DNA of 64,000 nt from Sinohyriopsis cumingii. Its lineage: Eukaryota; Mollusca; Bivalvia; Unionida; Unionidae. Each line of letters opens with the position of its first letter. Position 1 is the first letter of the stretch. Of the stretch, positions 22,421 through 32,530 are shown one piece after another. Where the stretch lies: contig CM068824.1 of the NCBI GenBank assembly GCA_028554795.2, forward strand, positions 156,969,789 to 157,033,788. The letters run 5' to 3'. The translations under genes were made by a program, and so were the position numbers. The notes below the pieces were generated by a model. That model was not told the origin of the DNA. It saw nothing but the letters and a program-made list of their open reading frames with translations, and searched no databases.

Positions 22421-22849
22421 GAAAAAGTTTTTTGAAAGCACCTAAGCCCTCACCTGCAATGACCAACTCTGCCAAACACCTACACCCCCCCACTCCCAAC
22501 ACTACAAAACCCATTTAACCCGTTATTTTATGGCATCAGTGTGTGATTTAGGAAACATCAAGACACAAAATGATGGATGAATAGACTGACTATTGTTTAC
22601 CGACTTGCATGCCTAAAGAGCGTGCGTGAAGGAAAACATCCTTCCATTTCAATTCTAACTAAAACATGGTCCAGAGGGATAGAGAGAGGTGAAAGAGCAC
22701 AATTTCATAAAGTGTGAGTAAAAAGAAAACACGCCATCCTTATTATACAATGTCAAGACCAAGAGACACTTACGTTTTCTTTCTGGTCTATTCTCTTTTA
22801 GAAGGTAGTATGAAATTTCACATCAGGGCCAACGCATCGGCTCACATTG
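22421..22849. other. Left-arm unique segment between mosaic and gag-like relic
   Basis: Single-copy-looking sequence mirrored at 25,561-25,990. It includes a C run (acctacaccccccccactcc-like) near 22,480. No domain is recognised. A small frame at 22,714-22,968 (+) overlaps the gag-like relic on the other strand and is not supported. Confidence 0.5.
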
Positions 22850-23246
22850 TCAATTTTTCCATTTCCATGTCTTTACTGGCACAAGTTCTTCATCATCTTC
22901 AATTTCTTCTTCTTCTGAATCCCTCTTCTCTGTTTCGTCTTGTTTTTGTTTCTTCTCTTTTCTCGTAGGGCACTCTGAATTCCAGTGTCCTTTCTCCTGA
23001 CAACGATATTAGGTATCTTGACTTTTGTCTCTCTTTCTTAGACGAAGCAGGTATTCTGGAGACAAATACCCATTTACCTTTGCAGATATAGCAAACTTCA
23101 TTAGCACTTACACACTTTCGCATGACTCTCATCAAATCAACGATCAAAAGAGTAAGTTTTGTTGCCACTTTCGCATGTGAATTATGCTTTCGTATAACTT
23201 TTAGCAAATATTTGACCAGCAGGTCGATCTGTGCTGACTCTTCCAT
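22850..23246 (-). pseudogene. Gag-like zinc-knuckle relic, left arm
   Basis: Mirror copy of the right-arm relic at 25,164-25,560. Read on the minus strand from an ATG at 23,246 (MEESAQIDLLVKYLLKVIRK), it runs into CYICKGKW. After a change of frame and a stop it reaches CQEKGHWNSECP, the C-terminal half of a CCHC zinc knuckle, then an acidic Glu-rich tail ending near 22,850. The coding differs from the right arm by at least one residue (RVMRK here, RVIRK there). A TATA-like tatata lies about 55 bases upstream of the ATG. It is not intact. Gag identity rests only on the knuckle. Confidence 0.45.
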
Positions 23247-24040
23247 CTTCTTGATCGTTTGAGAGCGGAATGAATGCTCTGACGCTAAGACACTCTCCTT
23301 ATATACAGGGACCTGCTGCGTATGAAACCTAGTCAAATGTAATTTTGCAATAAGATGAAACGATTTCATTGAGGAAGTAAAAAGCAATGATGTACCGTAT
23401 CGCCTCACACAAAACCTGAAGTGTTAGTTCAAATCCGTGTCAGCGATTTCGAAGACGACATAACTGAGCTTTAATCAATGCTCTCCAATTATGCCACAAA
23501 ACCACGAGTCCTGATTCACGCCAAAAGAAATTTCGTTCGGTCCATAAAAAATAGTATCATATCTGAGAAACGCAAAAAGGAACTTCCAGAAAACTGAGAA
23601 AGACGGCTTACACCTACAAGGTAAATGTATGAGTTCAAGTAGTGCGTAAAACTTAGTCAAATTAAATTTTTATAGTCAAGACGAAACGATCTCTTTTCGA
23701 ACAAGAAAGCAGACACCAAGCGACAACGGCGATCCGTGTCACACAACACTTTTCAAAATGTATATTATCAGAGGTTTGTTCTAGCGATCTGCACGGTTAA
23801 ATTAAATGTTGATGTATTTTGCAATAAGACGGACACAATTTCCATGGGATCGCCCATGGTACGAATGTTCGTGCATTAGTTTAATTTTTAGAAATATTTT
23901 TTTATATAAATCGCCTATAGGATAGACCCAGTAAAGCATGGCCATTCTCGTCACTGTCTGAATAGCTACTCAAGTCAATTCGAAGCGAACGCGGTAAGAA
24001 AATAAGTATAGCCAATGAAATGGCTTACAACGGGTGATGC
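23247..24040. other. Left-arm inner segment
   Basis: Contains three related blocks in which tttgcaataagatgaaacga, tatagtcaagacgaaacgat and ttttgcaataagacggacac-like words recur about 200-350 bases apart, suggesting an old tandem module. A 61-residue minus-strand frame at 23,475-23,660 is duplicated in the right arm but has no recognisable domain. The ATG-proximal part includes the TATA-like site of the gag-like relic. Confidence 0.45.
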
Positions 24041-24368
24041 ATTGTTTTGTTCTAGGACTGTGTGGCATAATAATCCCTATGTTCTTGCGTTGTTACCATT
24101 ACAGTGCAGACATACTGAAATGTGAACTTACAAGCCCTCTTTGTGTGTGTTGTACCATTTCCTCTTACCACATCAAAATACTGAGCGTCACAGTATTGGT
24201 TCGCGTTTTCAAACTGACCATTTTTTTTATATCTCACTTAAACATTTCGACATAAACACTCACACTCACATCGGTAGAGTCAGAACAGACGTGTTACAGT
24301 ATTGAGGGGCATGTTATCTTTTCGTTTTCAAACTAATAAATTTGGGGCTGCACTGTAATGGTAACAAC
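24041..24368. other. Centre of the inverted repeat (asymmetric spacer)
   Basis: The left arm pairs up to 24,040, then has a 45-base segment (24,041-24,085) with no partner. 24,086-24,109 (tgcgttgttaccattacagt...) pairs again with 24,348-24,371. The remaining 24,110-24,347 is unpaired. Within it acagtattg and ttttcaaact occur twice about 100 bases apart. Unequal, interrupted centres are what processing of a hairpin or palindrome would leave. Confidence 0.75.
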
Positions 24369-24371
24369 GCA

Positions 24372-25163
24372 TCACCCGTTGTAAGCCATTTCATTGGCTA
24401 TACTTATTTTCTTACCGCGTTCGCTTCGAATTGACTTGAGTAGCTATTCAGACAGTGACGAGAATGGCCATGCTTTACTGGGTCTATCCTATAGGCGATT
24501 TATATAAAAAAAATATTTTTAAAAATTAAACTAATGCACGAACATTCGTACCATGGGCGATCCGATGGAAATTGTGTCCGTCTTATTGCAAAATACATCA
24601 ACATTTAATTTAACCGTGCAGATCGCTAGAACAAACCTCTGATAATATACATTTGGAAAAGTGTTGTGTGACACGGATCGCCATTGTCGCTTGGTGTCTG
24701 CTTTCTTGTTCGAAAAGAGATCGTTTCGTCTTGACTATAAAAATCTAATTTGACTAAGTTTTACGCACTACTTGAACTCATACATTTACCTTGTAGGTGT
24801 AAGCCGTCTTTCTCAGTTTTCTGGAAGTTCCTTTTTGCGTTTCTCAGATATGATACTATTTTTTATGGACCGAACGAAATTTCTTTTGGCGTGAATCAGG
24901 ACTCGTGGTTTTGTGGCATAATTGGAGAGCATTGATTAAAGCTCAGTTATGTCGTCTTCGAAATCGCTGACACGGATTTGAACTAACACTTCAGGTTTTG
25001 TGTGAGGCGATACGGTACATCATTGCTTTTTACTTCCTCAATGAAATCGTTTCATCTTATTGCAAAATTACATTTGACTAGGTTTCATACGCAGCAGGTC
25101 CCTGTATATAAGGAGAGTGTCTTAGCGTCAGAGCATTCATTCCGCTCTCAAACGATCAAGAAG
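24372..25163. other. Right-arm inner segment with TATA-like site
   Basis: Mirror of 23,247-24,040. It ends with tatata at 25,105-25,110 followed by aggagagtgt, and 54 bases later the ATG of the gag-like relic. The spacing is compatible with a TATA-driven promoter and short leader, but nothing shows it is used. Confidence 0.45.
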
Positions 25164-25560
25164 ATGGAAGAGTCAGCACAGATCGACCTGCTGGTCAAAT
25201 ATTTGCTAAAAGTCATACGAAAGCATAATTCACATGCGAAAGTGGCAACAAAACTTACTCTTTTGATCGTTGATTTGATGAGAGTCATACGAAAGTGTGT
25301 AAGTGCTAATGAAGTTTGCTATATCTGCAAAGGTAAATGGGTATTTGTCTCCAGAATACCTGCTTCGTCTAAGAAAGAGAGACAAAAGTCAAGATACCTA
25401 ATATCGTTGTCAGGAGAAAGGACACTGGAATTCAGAGTGCCCTACGAGAAAAGAGAAGAAACAAAAACAAGACGAAACAGAGAAGAGGGATTCAGAAGAA
25501 GAAGAAATTGAAGATGATGAAGAACTTGTGCCAGTAAAGACATGGAAATGGAAAAATTGA
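25164..25560 (+). pseudogene. Gag-like zinc-knuckle relic, right arm
   Basis: From ATG 25,164 the frame reads MEESAQIDLLVKYLLKVIRK, then CVSANEVCYICKGKW. In a second frame, after a taa at 25,399-25,401, it reads YRCQEKGHWNSECP (from 25,402), which fits the last three ligands of CX2CX4HX4C. The position of the first Cys coincides with the stop. An acidic tail (EKRDSEEEEIEDDEELVPVK) closes with tga at 25,558-25,560. Such knuckles near the C-terminus of a short basic/acidic protein are typical of LTR-retrotransposon Gag. No protease or polymerase follows; the other side is the GT mosaic. Confidence 0.5.
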
Positions 25561-25990
25561 CAATGTGAGCCGATGCGTTGGCCCTGATGTGAAATTTCAT
25601 ACTACCTTCTAAAAGAGAATAGACCAGAAAGAAAACGTAAGTGTCTCTTGGTCTTGACATTGTATAATAAGGATGGCGTGTTTTCTTTTTACTCACACTT
25701 TATGAAATTGTGCTCTTTCACCTCTCTCTATCCCTCTGGACCATGTTTTAGTTAGAATTGAAATGGAAGGATGTTTTCCTTCACGCACGCTCTTTAGGCA
25801 TGCAAGTCGGTAAACAATAGTCAGTCTATTCATCCATCATTTTGTGTCTTGATGTTTCCTAAATCACACACTGATGCCATAAAATAACGGGTTAAATGGG
25901 TTTTGTAGTGTTGGGAGTGGGGGGGGTGTAGGTGTTTGGCAGAGTTGGTCATTGCAGGTGAGGGCTTAGGTGCTTTCAAAAAACTTTTTC
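25561..25990. other. Right-arm unique segment between gag-like relic and mosaic
   Basis: Mirror of 22,421-22,849, including a G run near 25,920. No domain recognised. Confidence 0.5.
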
Positions 25991-27239
25991 TTCTTCACTC
26001 TGTGTTGATAGTATATTTGGGGTTTGTATGCGTTCGCGTACGTTTGTGTGGATAGTTTATTTGGGGTTTGTATGCGTTCGCGTACGTTTGTGTGGATGGT
26101 TTATTTGGGGTTTGTATTATCTCCCTTCTGTGTTAATAGTATATTTGGGGTTTGTATTATCTCCCTTCTGTGTTGATAGTATATTTGGGGTTTGTATGCG
26201 TTCGCGTACGTTTGTGTGGATAGTTTATTTGGGGTTTTGTATTATCTCCCTTCTGTGTTGATAGTATATTTGGGGTTTGTTTTTTCCTCTTCCCTCTGTG
26301 TGTGTATATGTGTGTGTGTGTTCGCGTACGTTGTGTAGATCGTATATTTGTTTTTTTTTCTTCCTCCCTAGTGTGGATAGCATATTTGGGGTTTGTATGC
26401 GTTCGCGTACGTTTGTGTGGATAGTTTATTTGGGGTTTGTATTATCTCCCTTCTGTGTTGATAGTATATTTGGGGTTTGTTTTTTCCTCTTCCCTCTGTG
26501 TGTGCGTGTGTGTGTGTGTGTTTGTGTGTGTGTATGTGTGTTCGCGTACGTTGTGTAGATCGTATATTTGGTTGTTTTTTTCTTCTTCCTCCCGAGTGTG
26601 GATAGCATATTTGGGGTTTGTATGCGTTAGCGACGTTGTGTGAATAGTATATTTGGGGTTTGTATGCGTTCGCGTACGTTTGTGTGGATAGTTTATTTGG
26701 GGTTTGTTTTATCTCCCTTCTGTGTTGATAGTTTATTTGGGGTTTGTATGTGTTCGCGTACGTTTGTGTGGATAGTTTATTTGGGGTTTGTATTATCTCC
26801 CTTCTGTATTGATAGTATATTTGGGGTTTGGTTTTTCCTCTTCCCTCTGTGTGTGTGTATGTGTGTGTGTGTGTGTGTTCGCGTACGTTGTGTAGACCGT
26901 ATATTTGGTTGTTTTTTTTCTTCTTCCTCCCGAGTGTGGATAGCATATTTGGGGTTTGTATGCGTTCGCGTACGTTTGTGTGGATAGTTTATTTGGGGTT
27001 TGTATTATCTCCCTTCTGTGTTGATAGTATATTTGGGGTTTGTATGCGTTCGCGTACGTTTGTGTGGATAGTTTATTTGGGGTTTGTATTATCTCCCTTC
27101 TGTGTTGATAGTGTATTTGTGGTTTGTATGAGTTCGCGTACGTTTGTGTGGATAGTTTATTTGGGGTTTGTATTATCTCCCTTCTGTGTTGATAGTATAT
27201 TTGGGGTTTGTTTTTTCCTCTTCCCTCTGTGTGTGCGTG

Positions 27240-27270
<31 letters not shown>

Positions 27271-27621
27271 TCGCGTACGTTGTGTAGACTGTATATTTGG
27301 TTGTTTTTTTTCTTCTTCCTCCCGAGTGTGGATAGCATATTTGGGGTTTGTATGCGTTCGCGTACGTTTGTGTGGATAGTTTATTTGGGGTTTGTATTAT
27401 CTCCCTTCTGTGTTGATAGTATATTTGGGGTTTGTATGCGTTCGCGTACGTTTGTGTGGATAGTTTATTTGGGGTTTGTATTATCTCCCTTCTGTGTTGA
27501 TAGTATATTTGTGGTTTGTATGCGTTCGCGTACGTTTGTGTGGATAGTTTATTTGGGGTTTGTATTATCTCCCTTCTGTGTTGATAGTATATTTGGGGTT
27601 TGTTTTTTCCTCTTCCCTCTG

Positions 27622-27681
<60 letters not shown>

Positions 27682-27899
27682 CGCGTACGTTGTGTAGATC
27701 GTATATTTGGTTGTTGTTTTCTTCTTCCTCCCGAGTGTGGATAGCATATTTGGGGTTTGTATGCGTTAGCGACGTTGTGTGAATAGTATATTTGGGGTTT
27801 GTATGCGTTCGCGTACGTTTGTGTTGATAGTTTATTTGGGGTTTGTGTTATCTCCCTTCTGTATTGATAGTATATTTGGGGTTTGTTTTTTCCTCTTCC

Positions 27900-27943
<44 letters not shown>

Positions 27944-27960
27944 ATGTCTGCGCGCGTACG

Positions 27961-28002
<42 letters not shown>

Positions 28003-28010
28003 TGGTCTCT
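25991..28010. repeat. Right-arm mosaic of (GT)n and ~40-bp minisatellite units
   Basis: Mirror of the left-arm mosaic, with modules gatagtatatttggggtttg, ttatctcccttctgtgttga, tgcgttcgcgtacgtttgtg and ttcttcctcccgagtgtgga between (GT)n blocks. It is about 2.0 kb versus about 1.27 kb on the left, so cassette number differs between arms. Cys/Val-rich open frames are artefacts of (GT)n. Confidence 0.93.
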
Positions 28011-28690
28011 GTTTGTCCCTATAAAAACTCACTTTATCCCTATCAGATACACTGTACCTACCTACCTGCAGTAGCGTGTATTCAGGTCAGCCACTTGCAA
28101 CACTGTTGACATTTATCCCCTAGTGTTCAGTGCAGTGACGTCACTGACGCTGGAAATTTCGAGACTATAAATATGGACTTGGGGATTTCCATAGGTTGTA
28201 GCTATACATATGTACTAGAGTTCATAAACAGGAACGTCACTCAAGCTGAGGCTATAAAAAGAGAGTGGGATTTTCCAAAGGAATAACCCACAAGTTGTAG
28301 TATAAATAGATAGTGGGATTTCATAGGAATTTTAGCTGATTATAGCTATAAATAGATACATGGGTGTTTATCCACGATCGTCACACAAGTTGATATTGTA
28401 AGTAGTTACTAATTTTATCCATTTTAGTCTAAACCATTGTAACTTAATTTTCGGGGATATGTTTATTTTCCTTTAAATTCTGGGACAATTTCGTCATTTT
28501 AGCGTTACTTTTAGTCACATCCATTTTGTCGTTGAGCATTTCCTTGATTATAGCTATTTATAGTATCATTACAATTATGCAAATTTTTGAACACCCCAGC
28601 AAGATTTCAGGTCTTGGTAATGCTTTATATATAAATCTCACGCTTGTGCTAGTGTATGTATGTCTCTGTCTCTGTTGTGTTTGACCCTCT
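28011..28690. repeat. Right-arm subterminal segment with tatttatag-type degenerate repeats
   Basis: Mirror of 20,460-21,140; it contains the matching gcagtgacgtcactgacgct near 28,135 (left arm has gtcactgta where this arm predicts gtcactgca). At least three substitutions fall within about 60 bases here. Confidence 0.7.
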
Positions 28691-28697
28691 ACCATCA

Positions 28698-29165
28698 TTG
28701 TCCCTAGACAATCCCACCATGTTCAATTCCCCTTGACGCTATACAGACCCACCATGTTCAATTTCTATATGTTAAATTCCCCTTGACGCTAGACAGTCCC
28801 ACGATTTATTCCCATGTTCAATTTCCCCTTGTCCCTAGACAGTCCCACGATCTATTCCCCTGTTCAATTCCCCTTGTCCCTAGACAGACCCAAACTCTAT
28901 TCCCCATGTTCAATTCCCCTTGTCCCTAGACAAGCCCAAACTCTATTCCCATGTTCAATTCCCCTTGTCCCTAGACAAGCCCAAACTCTATTCCCCATGT
29001 TCAATTCCCCTTGTCCCTAGACAAGCCCAAACTCTATTCCCCATGTTAAATTCCCATTGTCCCTAGAGTGGCCCAGCAATTTTCCCCATGTTAAATTTCC
29101 ATTGTCCCTAGAGTGGCCCAGGGGTGTTTTTAATGGTAATTCCCATTGTCCCTAGGGAGGCCCCA
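28698..29165. repeat. Terminal minisatellite of right arm, about 46-bp unit
   Basis: Reverse-complement counterpart of 19,988-20,455, with units ccatgttcaattccccttgt ccctagacaagcccaaactc tattcc. Inner and outer unit variants appear in the mirrored order. Confidence 0.9.
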
Positions 29166-29174
29166 TTTACTACT

Positions 29175-32100
29175 CACACATTAACTGTATGGACCAATAC
29201 CAAATACTGCAAATGACATTCAGACACAAAATGAAATATAACATTCTTAAATGTCTCAAAACATTAGTACACTCTGACCTTTTTAAGCTATTTCTTCTGA
29301 CGGGTATTTTAAAAACAGCCACCATTTGTTGGCATATATGGTATGGTATTACATACAAGATTATACTAATGAACTTTGCTACACGTACAATACACAATTA
29401 CTCGTAAAGTATTCAGTTACTCGAGAAATACTGAGTTACTCACCCATTCACTCAACATATCCCTTTTTTGGTAAATGAAAACAAATGTCCTCATTATATA
29501 TTTTACCAAGTAATATACAACATGGGATGGATTACCAAATAACACGACCTAAGAAAACAAACGTTATCAGTCAAGATTACATTTACTCCAGGCGACATTG
29601 TCGTAACTCCCTCGATCGATAAACTTTGTGTCATGTTGTTTGTTACCTGGATAATTTCTTAACAAAGTATGCCAGACTAGCCTCACTTGTCAGTGATAAA
29701 AATGATATTGGCAAATTCTTTGTGTGTAGTATATCATGGACATTTATTATAAGGATTTTATGACCACAAATTATTATGACCCCCCCACTGAAACTATAAG
29801 AATTATGATTATCAATGATTTTAAAAAAGCATTTTAAAAATAGTATTATTGAGTACTCTTAATGACTAGTTGTACCAAATCTTAGCTATGTCTGTATAAG
29901 ATTATATATTTTTCTAAGGAAATTCTACATTATTTTGGGAGATAGAATTGCTATCCGTAATAATAATTTATTATCATGATAACAGAACAGATGCTTTAGT
30001 GTGGTAACTCAAGGCATCATTCATTAAATGTTAGTCCAATCACACGTTTGTTCAAACTTTGAAATTCACCTGTAATGTTACTCATGAGACAAGCTAAATA
30101 TTTGCGACAGGTGGAAGCGACCGTTATCCCCACAGTCATCTATCAACCTCACTCGACTAGATAGGAAGTAGTAGTTGTCAGCTGTTTTGAACGGCATTCA
30201 TACGATTGAACTGGACTCAAAATGGCTGTCGTGTTGGATACCTATTACAAATTTCACTATTTAATCAGTCCAAAAATAGATCTACCAGATATTTAGAGCT
30301 ATCTTATGCAGTAACGTTTTGATTTAGACGTTGCTGATAATACACCTTTATCCAAGAAGACACGTTATAATGTGCCATCACTGGACAGGAAGTCGGTGAA
30401 AAGTATACATCGGGTGACATGAATAGACTGTCTATTAATTTCATCTGCACGAATTACGTGTAAGTTTCAGTGACGAATCAATCATGTGTCAGGCCCACGT
30501 CTTTTGAAAAGGTAAGTTGATGTCCAATGATATATTTCCCCTTTTGAATTTCAAATATTTTTTTCCAATTTTAAATGAGGTAATTATAGTATCTTACGTG
30601 AAAGAGTTATCTTAAGAATCACATTTTTAGAATCGTCTGCTCGTGATATGATAACTGATGTGTTTGACTTCATAGATTCCTAGCATTCTGCATGTACTTT
30701 CCGCATTGTTTACATTCATTTATTCATTTGGTTTTTCTTTTCGGAAATAGGTGAATGTATATTAGCAAACATGTACGAGTGCGTCATAAAATGCGTTTCT
30801 GAGTGCGATATTAAATGGCGGTTAGTTTTGGGGTAAGTTAAGTGAGGGAGTGAAGGAGGATAGCGTATATACAAAATGATTTTAGCATTTAACTGATCGT
30901 ACGTCCTCCTGTTAGACTAAATCAGTATGTGGTATTTTTATTTACATCTCTTTTGATACCTTTGTTAGATTTTAGTGATTACTTACTTGATTAGGGGTAT
31001 TATGTTTTCAGAAGATATTTTTCAAACCAAGTAATTATCCAGTAATTTGGTACGAGAGTAATTCAACGCCCTTTGTTAAGTAGTGTTTATATCCGGAAAC
31101 CGATAGCTTAACTCCCTGTAGAAAAACTGATATTTGGTTCTGAATTAGTTCCACAAAATTGCAACAGAGGTCAGGATGTAGTATTCGTTCTGAGCATTGT
31201 AAGTATAATGGTTTATGTGAATGGCTTCATATCCTCATACTGTACAACTCAATTATAATAGCCAGTCTCACAGGCAGTACCATAATAAACCAGTACAATA
31301 TGTCCATGCGAAAACCTGCCATATGACCTTAAAATCATCACTAGCATATCGACCAATTTATTACTTTTCTGTTACAAACAATTTTGAGATGTATAACTCA
31401 CTTGTTGACAGCTTTCATATTCTCAACATGCATAATATTTTGTTATTTATCTCATGTTACTGTATTGTGAATTGCGCATCACAGAATCATATCGGACACA
31501 TACACTACGTTCATTTCCTATAATTGTAATGTTTCTTAAAAAAATATATTATCGTGGTAAAACTGCTATATACAAGATAGTGATCATACAGCTAGAGAAT
31601 TCCCCTTTTCCAGTTTTGAGCTGGTGTGTGCCACAATCGACTCGGAACTAGATAAGCTAATTGTGCTGTTGTTCCATAAAACACCCTACCAAGACAAAAC
31701 CGAAATCAGGTATTTAACTAGGTGTGTTTTCTCTATGCAGATTTATTTTAAGGGGAAAATAGCATGTATGACATCACATTATCACCAATAACATTAATTT
31801 ATTTGCTTTTATGTGAAATAAGACATACCTCCAAAACCTGAGCGGTTCTAGGTCTCATAGAGGATCATTGCTTAATGAGACTGGGAAAACGGTTTGGACG
31901 TAGTGGTCATGTTATTATATTTGATGTTTATATTTTGTGACAAATTCAATTACTTTCATAATCGCAATTGCTCGATGTACAATTTACCTGCACAAGGTGA
32001 CTTGTTCTAATATTAGTTTCAATGATGAGAAAACCTGGTCGATTTCTCTGACTCAAATGTGCTTCATCCAAGTCCTTGGCTGAATTGGCTATGGTCTTCT

Positions 32101-32315
32101 GAGACCAGATATCATTTTACGGATTGAAGTTTTCGTTGCTTTACCCAAAATGTAATAATGTTATTTTTGCCTCCCCCCTCTTCCGCCTCCCTAGCCCTCG
32201 CTGTGCGTGTCCAGCTTGGTGATCGAACTGTACGCTCATTTAATGCATTTGTCATGTCAGCGCTACACTGGGTAATCTAGTAGAGCAAAGAAATTTACTT
32301 TTATCATCCTGTTAC
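29175..32315. other. Non-coding stretch, 3.1 kb
   Basis: AT-rich with no recognisable protein domain, RNA gene or array. Open frames at 29,189-29,407 and 31,221-31,523 (+) have no supporting features. A short C run (gacccccccactg) lies near 29,780. Confidence 0.5.
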
Positions 32316-32319
32316 GAAG

Positions 32320-32530
32320 CTATGCTCTTACAATAAGTAACAGAAAAGAGTAAAGATAACAAGCTTTGTAAAATTTAACAAATAATTTATTTCCCTATAT
32401 TTCAAGGTGAAAAATGAGAAGACAAAAGAACTCACGGTAATGCGAAGTAGATCCAAATTGTAATCCAAGAATTAAAACACAAGTTCTATCAGTTAAAATT
32501 TCTAAGTGAATTACAGTTCAAATCCCGATG
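32320..32530 (+). repeat. Dispersed repeat, copy 1
   Basis: tatgctcttacaataagtaa, aagctttgtaaaatttaaca, aataatttatttccc and aaggtgaaaaatgagaa recur in the same order and orientation at 63,829-64,000. The unit probably continues rightwards here, but the second copy is cut by the window edge, so its full length is unknown. No coding signal. Confidence 0.7.

Larger units (their letters stand above)
19980..29174. mobile_element. 9.2 kb inverted repeat, foldback-like element
   Basis: The sequence from 19,980 (agtagtaaatggggccaccc) reads in reverse complement back from 29,174 (ending ggaggccccatttactact). The arms pair almost throughout: left arm about 4.1 kb (to 24,109), right arm about 4.8 kb (from 24,348), around an unpaired centre of about 240 bases. 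Arms carry in mirror order a terminal minisatellite, an AT-rich segment, a CA/GT mosaic and a gag-like relic. They differ by about 1% substitutions in the unique parts and by array length, so they are not a trivial copy. Both outer ends abut cacaca, a possible but low-complexity 6-bp target duplication. The layout is like foldback (FB) elements. No transposase is seen. A misassembly or a large inverted duplication must be excluded. Confidence 0.75.

Noticed and set aside
21045..28110. Many long Cys/Val, His/Thr and mixed open frames across the CA/GT mosaics
   Set aside because: They follow directly from (CA)n/(GT)n having no stop codons; no start context, domain or splice signals, and they occur on both strands.
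19980..29174. Palindrome explained as an adapter-missed hairpin read
   Set aside because: Not fully excluded, but ~1% substitutions, unequal array lengths and an asymmetric centre between arms make a simple artefact less likely.
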